NCBI RefSeq assembly: GCF_013141715.1
Contig: NZ_WHOA01000127.1
Location: 26,796-90,795, forward strand
Direction of reading: 5' to 3'
Length of the DNA: 64,000 nucleotides
Source of the DNA: Paenibacillus phytorum
GTDB lineage: Bacteria > Bacillota > Bacilli > Paenibacillales > NBRC-103111
The notes under the pieces were generated by a model. It did not search any database. It had not been told where the DNA came from and saw only the letters and a list, made by a program, of their open reading frames with translations. Positions 8,342 to 17,450 of the stretch are shown piece after piece (the first letter of the stretch is position 1; the number at the start of each line of letters is the position of its first letter). Made by a program: the position numbers and the translations under genes.

Positions 8342-8460
8342 TTGATTTCATTGTAAACAAGCAATGTTTGAGCTAGATCAGTTACATATTAATATCCAGA
8401 AAATATTGATGTTAACTTCGTCAAATTGACTGAATCAACCTCAAAGTTGTATAGATTAAT
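8342..8460 (-). promoter_or_regulatory. Duplicated GntR-type leader in front of sugar binder 1
   Basis: This stretch aligns with 20756-20874 in front of gntR. Shared parts are a 22-bp block starting TTGATTTCATTG (8342), the minus-strand TTGACG box (8419-8424) and two operator-like sites. One is AGTTGTATAGATTAAT (8445-8460); its minus-strand half TATACAACT resembles half of the NagR/DasR dre box. The second lies at 8424-8437. Between 8253 and 8300 the sequence instead resembles the DNA just upstream of binder 2, as if gntR had been cut out. Confidence 0.6.
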
Positions 8461-8504
8461 TGTCATGAATCATCCAATCAGAAACTGTTAGTAAAAAAAT
8501 CAAT

Positions 8505-8532
8505 GAGGCCCATGCGCAATTGCATGGGCCTC
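8505..8532 (-). terminator. Terminator of the alpha-mannoside operon
   Basis: Perfect 11-bp stem GAGGCCCATGC / GCATGGGCCTC around GCAATT; on the minus strand a T-rich tract (TTGATTTTTTT) follows. It lies 10 nt past the MFS gene stop and closes the long minus-strand operon. Confidence 0.85.
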
Positions 8533-8542
8533 GACAACCATT

Positions 8543-9721
8543 TTAATGAAACATTTTTCGGGTCAAAATCAAGGGCAATAACCCCGCTGCAGTCAATACG
8601 GCTAGAGTTATATTCAGCAGGGACGTATTGACCGGGAAGTAACGGAACAGCAGAACAAGACAAAATGCGCAAAAGATTCGGCCTAAACTGATCGCGATCT
8701 CTCTTGCAATGACAAGCTCTATTCGATATTTGCCATTCTCGTCAAATTCGGCAATCGTATCGATCAGCAGCGTGCTGAATGGCACTTGGAACATCGGATT
8801 GCAGATTCCGCCGACGATCGCGTAAATCAGCAAAGTTTCCGTATTGATTCCAGGTATGAATGCCAGCAGCGCAGCGCTAAAACCGATTCCGCCGATCATC
8901 ATGTAATACCGCTTTCGCTCCTGTCTACCGAATCGTCCAATCACAAAAAACGATACCGTCGACAGTGCCGTCATCAGCAGCGAATAATTACCGATGATGC
9001 TCTCGTTCTGGGTGGCGATAAATAACGAAACCCAAACGAAGGGAGCCAATATATCATCGCGAAAATGCAGCGTGGTAAAGCTGCGGCTTAAATTCCGCCA
9101 TTTGGGCGACTTGTGGATCTCCCGTATTTTGCCCCAGTACATCGGACTCTTCTTCGAGCTGGAAGGAAGAAACGCCGCACAAATGATCGACAAAACAAAC
9201 AGCGCAAGCGCGAAGCCGAAAATGTACCGATAGCCTAGGTTACCAGGAAAAGCAACGATAATCCAACCTGCTGCGAAAGGTGAGATCATCTGGGTGATCG
9301 AGGTAAAGGTTCCGCTCAGCCCATTAAACCAATCCCGATTTTCCGGCTTCGTTAAATCGATGCTCAGCACGTTTACCGATAGCCAGTAAAAACCTTGACT
9401 AGCACCATAAATTAATCCAGCTAGAGGAATCCAACCTGACATCGTGTCGCCAAAAATGAGCATAATGGAATAAAACAGCAGCAGCAAGCCGTTTCCTACT
9501 AGGAGGCCAATCTTCCGATTTGTTTTCTTGCTAAGCCAACCTGCGGCTACACAGCACGGCAGCATGCTAAGGAAAGAGAAGAAATGAAATGTAAACACCT
9601 GATAAAACTCATTCGATACTTTAAATAAATAAATGTTGATAAATATGCTGGATATACTGCTCGCACTCGCGTTTAACGTAGTGATGAGCATCAGTAATCT
9701 GGTTGCAGGGGAAATGTTCAT
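8543..9721 (-). CDS. MFS transporter, last gene of the mannosidase operon
   Basis: 392 aa with about 12 hydrophobic segments and the MFS inter-helix 2/3 loop AAGWLSKKTNRKIG. The ATG follows AAGGGG. It starts 9 nt after the GH38 gene and is followed at once by a strong terminator. The context suggests a carrier for a mannose-containing sugar or its breakdown product; the family alone does not give the substrate or direction. Confidence 0.8.
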   Translation of the reverse strand: MNISPATRLLMLITTLNASASSISSIFINIYLFKVSNEFYQVFTFHFFSFLSMLPCCVAAGWLSKKTNRKIGLLVGNGLLLLFYSIMLIFGDTMSGWIPLAGLIYGASQGFYWLSVNVLSIDLTKPENRDWFNGLSGTFTSITQMISPFAAGWIIVAFPGNLGYRYIFGFALALFVLSIICAAFLPSSSKKSPMYWGKIREIHKSPKWRNLSRSFTTLHFRDDILAPFVWVSLFIATQNESIIGNYSLLMTALSTVSFFVIGRFGRQERKRYYMMIGGIGFSAALLAFIPGINTETLLIYAIVGGICNPMFQVPFSTLLIDTIAEFDENGKYRIELVIAREIAISLGRIFCAFCLVLLFRYFPVNTSLLNITLAVLTAAGLLPLILTRKMFH

Positions 9722-9730
9722 GCTGACCCC

Positions 9731-12700
9731 TTAAATCAATTCTAATGTTTTTATTTCGAATGGTAATATTTCAAGATTAATTTCTCCATCTACAACAGGA
9801 ATTTCGCCAATTCGATTTTCCATTAAATCTGTTTCATACACTTTCGTATATGGCACATTCATTTTGATGGTATTACGCATATTCTTAAATTCATGCAAAC
9901 GAAGAATTGCTGAATTTCCTGCCATTGATTTTTTAAATGTTTCGCCAATGACATTATCGCCAATAATTGTAAGCATACGTTCATTTCCATGGCTAGCTTG
10001 TTTCCCATCCGTATAGGCAACATGAAGCGGTTGATTTAGTTTCCATGCCTCACTAACCGTGTCAGCATCTTTCCAGTCATTTTCATGTGGCAAAATGGAG
10101 TAAGTGAATCTATGGAATTCACGATCCGCTACAGGATTCGGGAAAATCCCTGATTTTATAAGTGTAAGACTCATGACTCCGTGGTGTATGGAATACCCAT
10201 ACTTGCAGTCGTTTAGCAAGGAAACACCGTAACCACTCTCAGAAATATCGGCCCATTTGTGCGCACAAACCTCAAACCTAGCTACATCCCAAGAGGTATT
10301 AAAATGAGTAGGACGCTTGGTATTGCCGAATTGTATATCATACGTGGCTTCATAAGCGTTAATCTCAACAGGAAAATCTACTCGTAAAAGACATTGATTT
10401 TCTTTCCAGTCAACGGTGGTTTCAAAATCGATTCTAGGTGAATGCGCATAGAACATAACATATTGTTTAATAAGCGAGTCGCTAAAGAGCTTTTCAATGT
10501 ATAAAACAGAGCGTATAGGACCTTTTTCCACCCACTCCATCTTCACAACCTCATCGCAAAGCCATGATTTTTCTTTATAATAAATATCAATATTCCAATT
10601 GTCATTCTTGAAAGGTTTGTCTTCGTACACTTTAAGAACATTACCCATTGTACCTTCCGACTGTACCTCACGGTTTGCTACGCGATCGAAAAGCGAGTCA
10701 ATAAAGCCATTTTCGTTAAATTTGATAGTAGCGTAAGGTGTTGAAATTTCGAAACCGTTAAATGTAAACGGATTTGCGTTAGCCGCCACTTTGTCTGATA
10801 ATGCTAAATTTTTCAAACCTTTACCTGGAATGGATTTTACAAGCGCTGCAGTTTTGCCATCATACGTATCCTGCAATTGGATAAGCTCGCCATCTTGATA
10901 CTGAAGTGATGCAAAATCGTTGTTTTTTTCCAAGATAACAAGATCATCTCTGTCAAAAGAGAGTGTATTAAATACAACAAGTCCCTTATCAGAAGCTGTA
11001 TTTGCTGCAATGATTGTTTTCGCTTTATCAATCATTTCATTCGCTTTCATTTCGATTTCTTGATACTCAAGCCGTGTAACATCGTATACTTCTTTAATTG
11101 AACAACCAGGTATCACATCATGGAATTGATTGAGAAGCATGGTTTCCCATAACTCGTCAAGCAACGTCTGCGGGTATTCCATGCCATATTTCTCGGCCCA
11201 TAACGCTAAAAATTCTAAATCCTGCAGTTTAACTTCCAATTCCCGATTCGAGCGCTTGTTTCTTGCCATTGACGTATAGGTGCCTCTATGGAATTCAAGG
11301 TATAATTCACCTACCCATTTAGGAAGCCTGCTATTCTCGGCAACTCTGTCATAGAGTTCGTCAAAGTATTTAGTTGTTGTGTCAAAACGTACTTTCGGAA
11401 CTCCTGGAAGTCCTTTTTCAAGTCGTATCCCGGTTTCTATCATTTCTCTCGTAGCGCCGCCGCCACCGTCTCCGTGTCCGAAGCTTACGAGAACGTCATT
11501 GTTCAGGCCTTTTTGCTGATACCTATCCCAGGCTCCCATGACCGCACGTGGTTCCAGATAACCATTATACGTAGTCATGTTAGCGCCCTTTGGATTACGT
11601 ACATCTCTTGTTGTGATTAAATGCGTAAATATTTCAGAGCCATCAATACCTTTCCACCAGAACGTATCATAAGGTAATTGATTAAATTCATTCCAAGCAA
11701 TTTTAGTGGTCATAAAGTATTTAATGCCCGACTTTTTCATAATTTGTGGCATAGCAGCCGAATATCCGAATACATCTGGCAACCAGAGCGTATAGTTTTC
11801 AATCCCAAATTCATCTTTGAAAAACTTCTTCCCGTAGAGGATCTGTCTGACCATGGATTCTCCGGAAATCAAATTGCAGTCGGCCTCTAGCCACATGCTG
11901 CCCTCTGCTTCCCAGCGTCCCTCGGCAACTCTTTCTTTTACTTTCGCGTACATGTCTGGATACCACTGCTTCAAAAATTTGTATAACTGAGGCTGACTAG
12001 ACATGAATTTAAAGTCCGGGTATTCTTCCATTAATTTGAGTTCTGTTGCGAAGCTTCTACCTGTTTTTTGACGCGTTTGCTCTACTGTCCACTTCCATGC
12101 TACATCGATATGGGTATGACCTACACACGTGGCAATCACAGCATCATTTCCAGCCATTTCCGTGTAGACAACACGGTTTATATATTCGGAAGCGCTTCTG
12201 ATAGAGTCATAAAATTTGTCTGAATATGGTTTTCTTAGATCAATCAGATTGATTGTATCCGTTATAGCCAGTTCAAGATCCACGCGAGGCTTCTCATCTG
12301 GGTTTAATTCTTCAATCACCTGACTAAGAACGAATATATCATAGTATAGAGCAAGTATTTCTTTTTCTACGACACCCAATTCGATATAAAGATGCATCTT
12401 GTCCGTGGATACGCGGCTCGTATATGCCTGAAGGTCGATCGTAAATGAACTTTTGTTTTTATCAAGCATGATCTCTCTGTGATTCATATCGAGTCCCTGC
12501 ACAGGCTGATTATCTAAAAAGAGAAGAAACTGAGGATTGCTTTGATCCCATCCCGAATTGCTAGTCTTAAAATAGAGAGCTAGATCTTTGTCCTGAACTT
12601 CTTTCGGTACATTCACCTCTGCCCTAAACCAACAGTTCGTGTCAAATCCACCCCACATATCTATTTGGGGATCAAAAGATACCCAAGGAGAAGATGCTTG

Positions 12701-12829
12701 GTTAGCTTCCTCAGGTGTTAAGTAGAAACCTTCCTTCATTGTTATGTTTTCAGGAGAAAGCCTTTTTGAAACCGATAAATGTAGTAACTCTTTGCATATC
12801 ATTCTTGTTCTTTCTACTACAAAATGCAT
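9731..12829 (-). CDS. GH38 alpha-mannosidase
   Basis: About 1032 aa, cytoplasmic (no signal peptide). The ATG 10 nt after GGAG is preferred; the longer frame would run into the hairpin of repeat B. The GH38 catalytic region has the Zn-binding VGHTHIDVAWKW motif (residues ~225-240) and WLPDVFGYS, whose Asp is the expected nucleophile. A mid-domain with FHDVIPGCS and a long beta-rich C-terminal half follow. The enzyme removes alpha-linked mannose from oligosaccharides, consistent with import by the ABC system upstream and intracellular cleavage. The length is typical for bacterial GH38 enzymes. Confidence 0.95.
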   Translation of the reverse strand: MHFVVERTRMICKELLHLSVSKRLSPENITMKEGFYLTPEEANQASSPWVSFDPQIDMWGGFDTNCWFRAEVNVPKEVQDKDLALYFKTSNSGWDQSNPQFLLFLDNQPVQGLDMNHREIMLDKNKSSFTIDLQAYTSRVSTDKMHLYIELGVVEKEILALYYDIFVLSQVIEELNPDEKPRVDLELAITDTINLIDLRKPYSDKFYDSIRSASEYINRVVYTEMAGNDAVIATCVGHTHIDVAWKWTVEQTRQKTGRSFATELKLMEEYPDFKFMSSQPQLYKFLKQWYPDMYAKVKERVAEGRWEAEGSMWLEADCNLISGESMVRQILYGKKFFKDEFGIENYTLWLPDVFGYSAAMPQIMKKSGIKYFMTTKIAWNEFNQLPYDTFWWKGIDGSEIFTHLITTRDVRNPKGANMTTYNGYLEPRAVMGAWDRYQQKGLNNDVLVSFGHGDGGGGATREMIETGIRLEKGLPGVPKVRFDTTTKYFDELYDRVAENSRLPKWVGELYLEFHRGTYTSMARNKRSNRELEVKLQDLEFLALWAEKYGMEYPQTLLDELWETMLLNQFHDVIPGCSIKEVYDVTRLEYQEIEMKANEMIDKAKTIIAANTASDKGLVVFNTLSFDRDDLVILEKNNDFASLQYQDGELIQLQDTYDGKTAALVKSIPGKGLKNLALSDKVAANANPFTFNGFEISTPYATIKFNENGFIDSLFDRVANREVQSEGTMGNVLKVYEDKPFKNDNWNIDIYYKEKSWLCDEVVKMEWVEKGPIRSVLYIEKLFSDSLIKQYVMFYAHSPRIDFETTVDWKENQCLLRVDFPVEINAYEATYDIQFGNTKRPTHFNTSWDVARFEVCAHKWADISESGYGVSLLNDCKYGYSIHHGVMSLTLIKSGIFPNPVADREFHRFTYSILPHENDWKDADTVSEAWKLNQPLHVAYTDGKQASHGNERMLTIIGDNVIGETFKKSMAGNSAILRLHEFKNMRNTIKMNVPYTKVYETDLMENRIGEIPVVDGEINLEILPFEIKTLELI

Positions 12830-12863
12830 AATATAATCGCTCCATTCTGTTATGAATTCTCCA

Positions 12864-12968
12864 TTTACAATGCAAAACACCGGATAAAATCAGCTTTGCT
12901 GCATCTCATCCGGTGTATACTAACTAGACTATAATGTTCCGATTAGTTTCAGCATTATATATACTTGG
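12864..12968 (-). repeat. Intergenic repeat copy B with terminator hairpin
   Basis: Homologous to 6707-6812. Minus-strand stem ACACCGGAT / ATCCGGTGT (12908-12916 with 12877-12885) encloses CAGC-AAA-GCTG and is followed by TTTTGC. It begins about 12 nt after the stop of the unrecognised gene and ends about 35 nt before the mannosidase start. It would act as a partial terminator or processing site inside the operon. Confidence 0.65.
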
Positions 12969-12979
12969 TGGTACTCAAC

Positions 12980-13648
12980 TTACTTCAGGCCATCCAGAAA
13001 AACTCTTGCAATAACGGCCGTAGTCATGTCTTCACGTTCCGGCTTGACCATTTCAATCCGCATGTCATACTTGTCCGCAAGAGAAACGATGGCTGGAAAA
13101 GCAACAATCTTCTCTCCGCGAATCGTGCCGTTTACGGCAATTTCCACGCCGAGCGGATCATGAACCCGTTCATTCTTGTCCTTGATTGACGCTCCCATAT
13201 ATTGCGCATATTCACCTGTCATACCGCAAATTGGACATTCGTCCACATACGGATGCAGGTGCTCTGGGCGGTCGACTTCATAATGAATGCTGGCCGCATA
13301 CTGGAAATAACCGTTCTCGTCTGAAGAATCGGGCTGAAACTTCTTCAACGGCTCGTAATAAAAGCGAAGGTGAAGACAGTGTTCGTGACTTCGGCTATCG
13401 TCCTCAAGACGTACCGGCTGCAGACCTCTTCTTCTAGCATAACCGTCGCATCCTTCGTTAGAATGATAATACCCAAAATCGTTAGACATATAGGTGCAAG
13501 CTTCCAACTCCTCCAAAACGAGCTTTCTCGCAGACCCGTAGGATTTCACCAACGATGTGCTGACGTAGAACCACAGGTTCGGATAACGAGGAGCAAATTC
13601 GCCAAATTGCGTTGCTGGTGGCATAGTCAAATAATTCTGTTCGTTCAT
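12980..13648 (-). CDS. Unrecognised protein of the alpha-mannoside operon
   Basis: 222 aa, ATG after GAGGAG. I do not recognise the family. It is soluble and rich in aromatic residues, charged residues and His, with no signal peptide. Features are an N-terminal PRYPNLWFYVSTSLVKSYG, a HEHCLHLRFYYEP stretch near residues 90-100, and a CPICGM pair near 144 that could bind a metal. It lies between the broken isomerase and the mannosidase, so a role in processing mannosides or sensing the sugar is possible, but that is only context. Confidence 0.75.
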   Translation of the reverse strand: MNEQNYLTMPPATQFGEFAPRYPNLWFYVSTSLVKSYGSARKLVLEELEACTYMSNDFGYYHSNEGCDGYARRRGLQPVRLEDDSRSHEHCLHLRFYYEPLKKFQPDSSDENGYFQYAASIHYEVDRPEHLHPYVDECPICGMTGEYAQYMGASIKDKNERVHDPLGVEIAVNGTIRGEKIVAFPAIVSLADKYDMRIEMVKPEREDMTTAVIARVFLDGLK

Positions 13649-13692
13649 TTAATATCTTCTCCTCTGCATGGTAAATGATTTTATTTGCTCCC

Positions 13693-14544
13693 TCAAGCTT
13701 TCAGGATGCGATGAACTCTGTCTAGTCCGGAAATAATTTCGCTAGTATGAAGTGCATAATAATGTTCGAGGACTTCCGTGATCACCAATCCGTTAAATCC
13801 TTTGAACGGAGCTAGAAGCCTTTCATATTCGATGGCTCCCCACCCGATAGGCAAATGAAGATCGCCTCTGCCCAAGGCCGTCCAGTTGTGGGTACCCATC
13901 GCGTTATACACAGGACGGTTCGTAATCCTTAATTCCTCGTAATTGCCGAAATTGTCATTCACATGTAAATGTACAACCAAATCTTTGAAACTTTCAATCG
14001 CCTGCAGCTGATCATAACCGTAATACGCTGACGCCAAGAAATCATGACCTAGATCTTATGTCATCTTGATTTGCTGATGATCAAGCCTCCTGACCAAATC
14101 GGCTACTTTACTGCTGCGTTCAATCTCGATGTTCTCAATCGCAAGCACGACTTGATCCGTTCGATTCGCCGCCTTCAACAGCAACTGCTCGAGCAACTGC
14201 TCTTCCTGGGGGAACGATTCCTTCTCGTAATGAACAACCAGGATGCGGCTGCCGATCATGCTGCAAAACTCTTGCACGGAACTGAACAACCGGTTAACTG
14301 CATCAGCGGCTCTTATGTTGCGCAAATCAAGTGATCTTGGCTGATGCACACTGTATTCGAAAGGGAATTGCCGCAAGATTCCGACAGCCATTTCTGTCCG
14401 GGCCGGATGAAGCGCTCCGTTGAATATCAGTTGCAATTGCTCAATCGAGAGTTCTACCGCTTCGACTCCGGCTGTTTGCGCAAATTTCAGCGTTTCTTCC
14501 AACTGTTCTAACCGGCATCCCAACGACAATCCTTTTTTCACCAT
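13693..14544 (-). pseudogene. Sugar phosphate isomerase/epimerase interrupted by a stop codon
   Basis: One continuous frame of 284 codons with a single internal TAA at 14058-14056. The N-terminal part has the AP-endonuclease-2/xylose-isomerase-like TIM-barrel pattern (VEAVELSIEQL, EYSVHQPRSLDL, LVVHYEKE, LAIENIE). The stop falls at IKMT-stop-DLGH, exactly where the family has a metal-binding D-x-G-H element. The C-terminal part resumes without shift (DLVVHLHVNDN, PIGWGAIEYE). A TTA to TAA change would explain it. The truncated product lacks half the barrel. It overlaps the HAD stop by one base (TAATG) with its own GGAGG site. Confidence 0.8.
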
Positions 14545-15377
14545 TATTTTACCTCCAGCGAATCCAGCATATCCATCACTTCCACGAGCGCATCCTCGTC
14601 ATTGTTTCTTTCTGTCACCCGGCTGGCTGCTGATTTAAGTTCCGGGTGTCCGTTTTTCATGGCGATGCCATGGTACGACGTAATCATCTCCAGATCGTTC
14701 AGTCCATCTCCGATCGTCGTTATGGTTTCACGCTTTACGTCAGCAATCTCCATGAGCCTCAGGCATGCCGACCCCTTATTTATGCCTGGCGGAAGCACTT
14801 CCAGCAAGCCGGGTTCGGAAACAACCGAATTCAATCTGGAGGGACCGATATCCGCGAACACCTTGATGCAATACTCTTGGAATTGATTTACACGCTCAAC
14901 GTCTCCGAGTAGCATAATCTTATTAATCCGTTTCCATTCGCTGTATATTTCAGTATAGGGCTTCTGTTGAATAATGACCTTGTCTTTCAACTGGAACCGC
15001 TCGACCTCATCGCTCCACTCCGGCACATAGATTTGCTCATTGACAAATACAAGCAGATCCAATCCGTACTGCGCTTTAGTCGTACTGTACAGATTCAGGA
15101 CGAGTTCGGTATACGGTTGCGGCAAAAAATATTCTTCCAGATATGCCCCGCGAACGGGATCGTAAATCTTGGCTCCGTTGAAAAGAATGACCGGCTCCAC
15201 AATATTCAACTGTTCAATGAAAGGCTTAGTTGATATCAACGTCCGTCCGGTCGCGAATGTAAATCTTCCTCCTTGACTCCGGAATTGCTCGGCACGTCTA
15301 ATAGTCTCTTCACCGACCTGCTGCTGGGAATTAAGTAAGGTTCCATCTAAATCTGTAATTATCCATTTACCTGACAA
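14544..15377 (-). CDS. HAD-family sugar phosphatase (Cof type)
   Basis: 277 aa, TTG start about 10 nt after AAGGA, overlapping the ATPase gene by 11 nt. HAD motif I (ITDLDGTLLNS, nucleophile and general-acid Asp) and motif IV (GDGLNDLEM) are intact, with a C2-type cap between them. Enzymes of this class dephosphorylate sugar phosphates. Within this operon it probably handles a phosphorylated intermediate or prevents its build-up. Confidence 0.88.
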   Translation of the reverse strand: MSGKWIITDLDGTLLNSQQQVGEETIRRAEQFRSQGGRFTFATGRTLISTKPFIEQLNIVEPVILFNGAKIYDPVRGAYLEEYFLPQPYTELVLNLYSTTKAQYGLDLLVFVNEQIYVPEWSDEVERFQLKDKVIIQQKPYTEIYSEWKRINKIMLLGDVERVNQFQEYCIKVFADIGPSRLNSVVSEPGLLEVLPPGINKGSACLRLMEIADVKRETITTIGDGLNDLEMITSYHGIAMKNGHPELKSAASRVTERNNDEDALVEVMDMLDSLEVK

Positions 15378-16509
15378 CTGAAATCAATCCTTCCTTCAGT
15401 TCACGCGAATCCTCGGCATTAAGCATCAAGTTCCGCTCGGTATCGGCATCGAACAGATAGCGGAAATGAGTCAACCGGAGCCGAATCTCATCGCCTTCTT
15501 TCACTTGTTCGGACAAGTCCGCGTAAATCTTGATATGTTGGGCTCCCGCCGCAAGGTGAAGTAATTTTTCCCGACCCGTGAATTCAATCATCAATACTTT
15601 GGCTTTAAAAGAGTTCGATTCATCCTCCGGCTTCACAATGTGGACCTGATGGGGGCGGAAACCAATCATCAGCCGCTGTTCCGGCATTGCATCCTGTACG
15701 CCGGCAAGACTCGGCGGAAGCGTCAGCACATCTCCGGTATCCGGCAGTCGGACGCTCAATCCGGGACGTTCCCATCGGCAATCCAGCCTGTTCATGGACG
15801 GCATTCCGAGAAACTGGGCGACAAACCAGTTAACCGGGTTTTCATACAGTTCATCAGGTGTCCCGTACTGCTGCAATCGTCCGTTGTTCATCACCGCAAT
15901 GCGGTCGGACATGGACATCGCTTCTTCTTGATCATGGGTAACCATCACTGTCGTAATGCCGAGCTTCTTTTGAATGCGCCGGATTTCTTCACGCAAGCTC
16001 ATTCGGAGCCGGGCATCCAGACTGGACAACGGTTCATCTAGCAGTAACAGCTTAGGCTGTTTCGCCAAGGCCCGTGCCAAGGCCACGCGCTGTTGCTGTC
16101 CACCCGATAGCTGGCTCGGCTTCCGCTTCAGATAACCAGCCATTTGTACAATTTCCGCCGCTTCTATTGCCCGCTCTTCCGCTTGTTTCTTCGGCATTTT
16201 GCGGTTTCTCAAGGGAAACGTAATATTTTCAAGCACGTTCATGTTCGGATAAAGCGCCGGATTCTGGAATACCATACCGATATTCCGGTCCTTTGGGGAG
16301 ACATAATTCATCAGTTCATCATCAAAATAAATCCCGCCTTTGGATACTTCATGAATGCCTGCAATCATCAGCATGGTTGTGGATTTCCCGCATCCGCTCG
16401 GACCCAGCAGCGTTACCAGTTCCCCGTCCGCCACATCCAGATTCAAATCGGATACTGTGGGATCGCCTGACTCATAATATTTGAACAGCTGTGCAATGCG
16501 GACTTGCAA
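15367..16509 (-). CDS. ABC transporter ATPase, MsmX/UgpC type
   Basis: About 380 aa from the TTG 8 nt after GGAGG; the GTG upstream overlaps that site. Walker A GPSGCGKST, signature LSGGQQQRVALARALA, Walker B LLLLDEPLSSLDA and the H-loop VMVTHDQEEAM are all present, followed by a C-terminal TOBE/OB regulatory domain. It powers sugar import by the two adjacent permeases. Having its own ATPase makes this importer independent of a shared MsmX protein. Confidence 0.95.
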   Translation of the reverse strand: MQVRIAQLFKYYESGDPTVSDLNLDVADGELVTLLGPSGCGKSTTMLMIAGIHEVSKGGIYFDDELMNYVSPKDRNIGMVFQNPALYPNMNVLENITFPLRNRKMPKKQAEERAIEAAEIVQMAGYLKRKPSQLSGGQQQRVALARALAKQPKLLLLDEPLSSLDARLRMSLREEIRRIQKKLGITTVMVTHDQEEAMSMSDRIAVMNNGRLQQYGTPDELYENPVNWFVAQFLGMPSMNRLDCRWERPGLSVRLPDTGDVLTLPPSLAGVQDAMPEQRLMIGFRPHQVHIVKPEDESNSFKAKVLMIEFTGREKLLHLAAGAQHIKIYADLSEQVKEGDEIRLRLTHFRYLFDADTERNLMLNAEDSRELKEGLISVVR

Positions 16510-16546
16510 TATCAACACCTCCGTTTTATTCGTCGCGGCATTCAGG

Positions 16547-17449
16547 CTACATCTTCATATTGGAAAGTGCTTTCTGCGAGAAAAAATACAGGATCACGCA
16601 AGGCAGCATATAGAACGTAGCCAGTGCCATTACCAAACCGTAGCTGGCAGAAGACGTCTCATTGAACAACGACTTGATAATAATCGACAGCGTATTAATT
16701 TTGTCGTCAAATATAAACACCGAAACCATCACATACTCTCCCCATCCGCTCAAGAAAGCGAAAAGCGAAATGGCTGCCACACCTGGCCAGATTTTGGGCA
16801 AGAAGACGGTATAGAATATCTTGAACTTTCCGCATCCGTCCGTTTGCGCCGCCCAAGTCAGTTCCTTGGGAACTTCGTCAAAAAAACCTTTGATGATCCA
16901 GGTGGACATCGGGATACCGCCCAATATTTTCAGAGCCATGATGCCCGTCAAGGTGTTCAGCAGTCCCGTTGTATTCAGAATATAAAACGCCGCAATCAAC
17001 CCCGTGATCGCTGGGAAGGCGTGAGTAAGAATCGTAGATTGCAGCAAAATGGATCTTCCTGGAAACTTGGTTTGTGAAATTGCATAACCGGCCATAAGTG
17101 AAAATGCGACCTCGAACACAGCCGTTCCGACCGCGATAAACAAAGTATTCAGAAATACTACCCAAACATTTGGATAAACATAACCGTTAATATTCAACTC
17201 GGACCATAGAAAACTCCAATGACTCAGTGTAAATTTGGTTGGTATCAGACCCGAATCGCTGAACGACACCAGCACCATCCAGACATAAATCGCAAGCAGC
17301 GGCAGCGATCCGGCCGTCATGACGGCAATCGCCAATCCGTTCGGAAGTGCCTGAAGCCATCTGCGCCGACGGTTGAGCAAGCTGTCATGCTGATTCTTCT
17401 GATCACCACCAACAGCGCCTGTGCCTTGCAAGGGAATAGGATTCTTCAA
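16547..17449 (-). CDS. Sugar ABC permease, MalG type
   Basis: 300 aa with a TTG start. Six membrane helices; the cytoplasmic EAA-type loop reads WAAQTDGCGKFKIFYTVFLP, the contact for the ATPase. It starts one base after the stop of the partner permease, which suggests translational coupling. It forms the heterodimeric channel with that partner. Confidence 0.92.
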   Translation of the reverse strand: MKNPIPLQGTGAVGGDQKNQHDSLLNRRRRWLQALPNGLAIAVMTAGSLPLLAIYVWMVLVSFSDSGLIPTKFTLSHWSFLWSELNINGYVYPNVWVVFLNTLFIAVGTAVFEVAFSLMAGYAISQTKFPGRSILLQSTILTHAFPAITGLIAAFYILNTTGLLNTLTGIMALKILGGIPMSTWIIKGFFDEVPKELTWAAQTDGCGKFKIFYTVFLPKIWPGVAAISLFAFLSGWGEYVMVSVFIFDDKINTLSIIIKSLFNETSSASYGLVMALATFYMLPCVILYFFSQKALSNMKM

Positions 17450-17450
17450 A

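Noticed and set aside
8342..8368. The conserved TTGATTTCATTGTAAACAAGCA block as a CcpA cre site
   Set aside because: It lacks the central CG and the arm spacing of cre; conservation is explained by the leader duplication.
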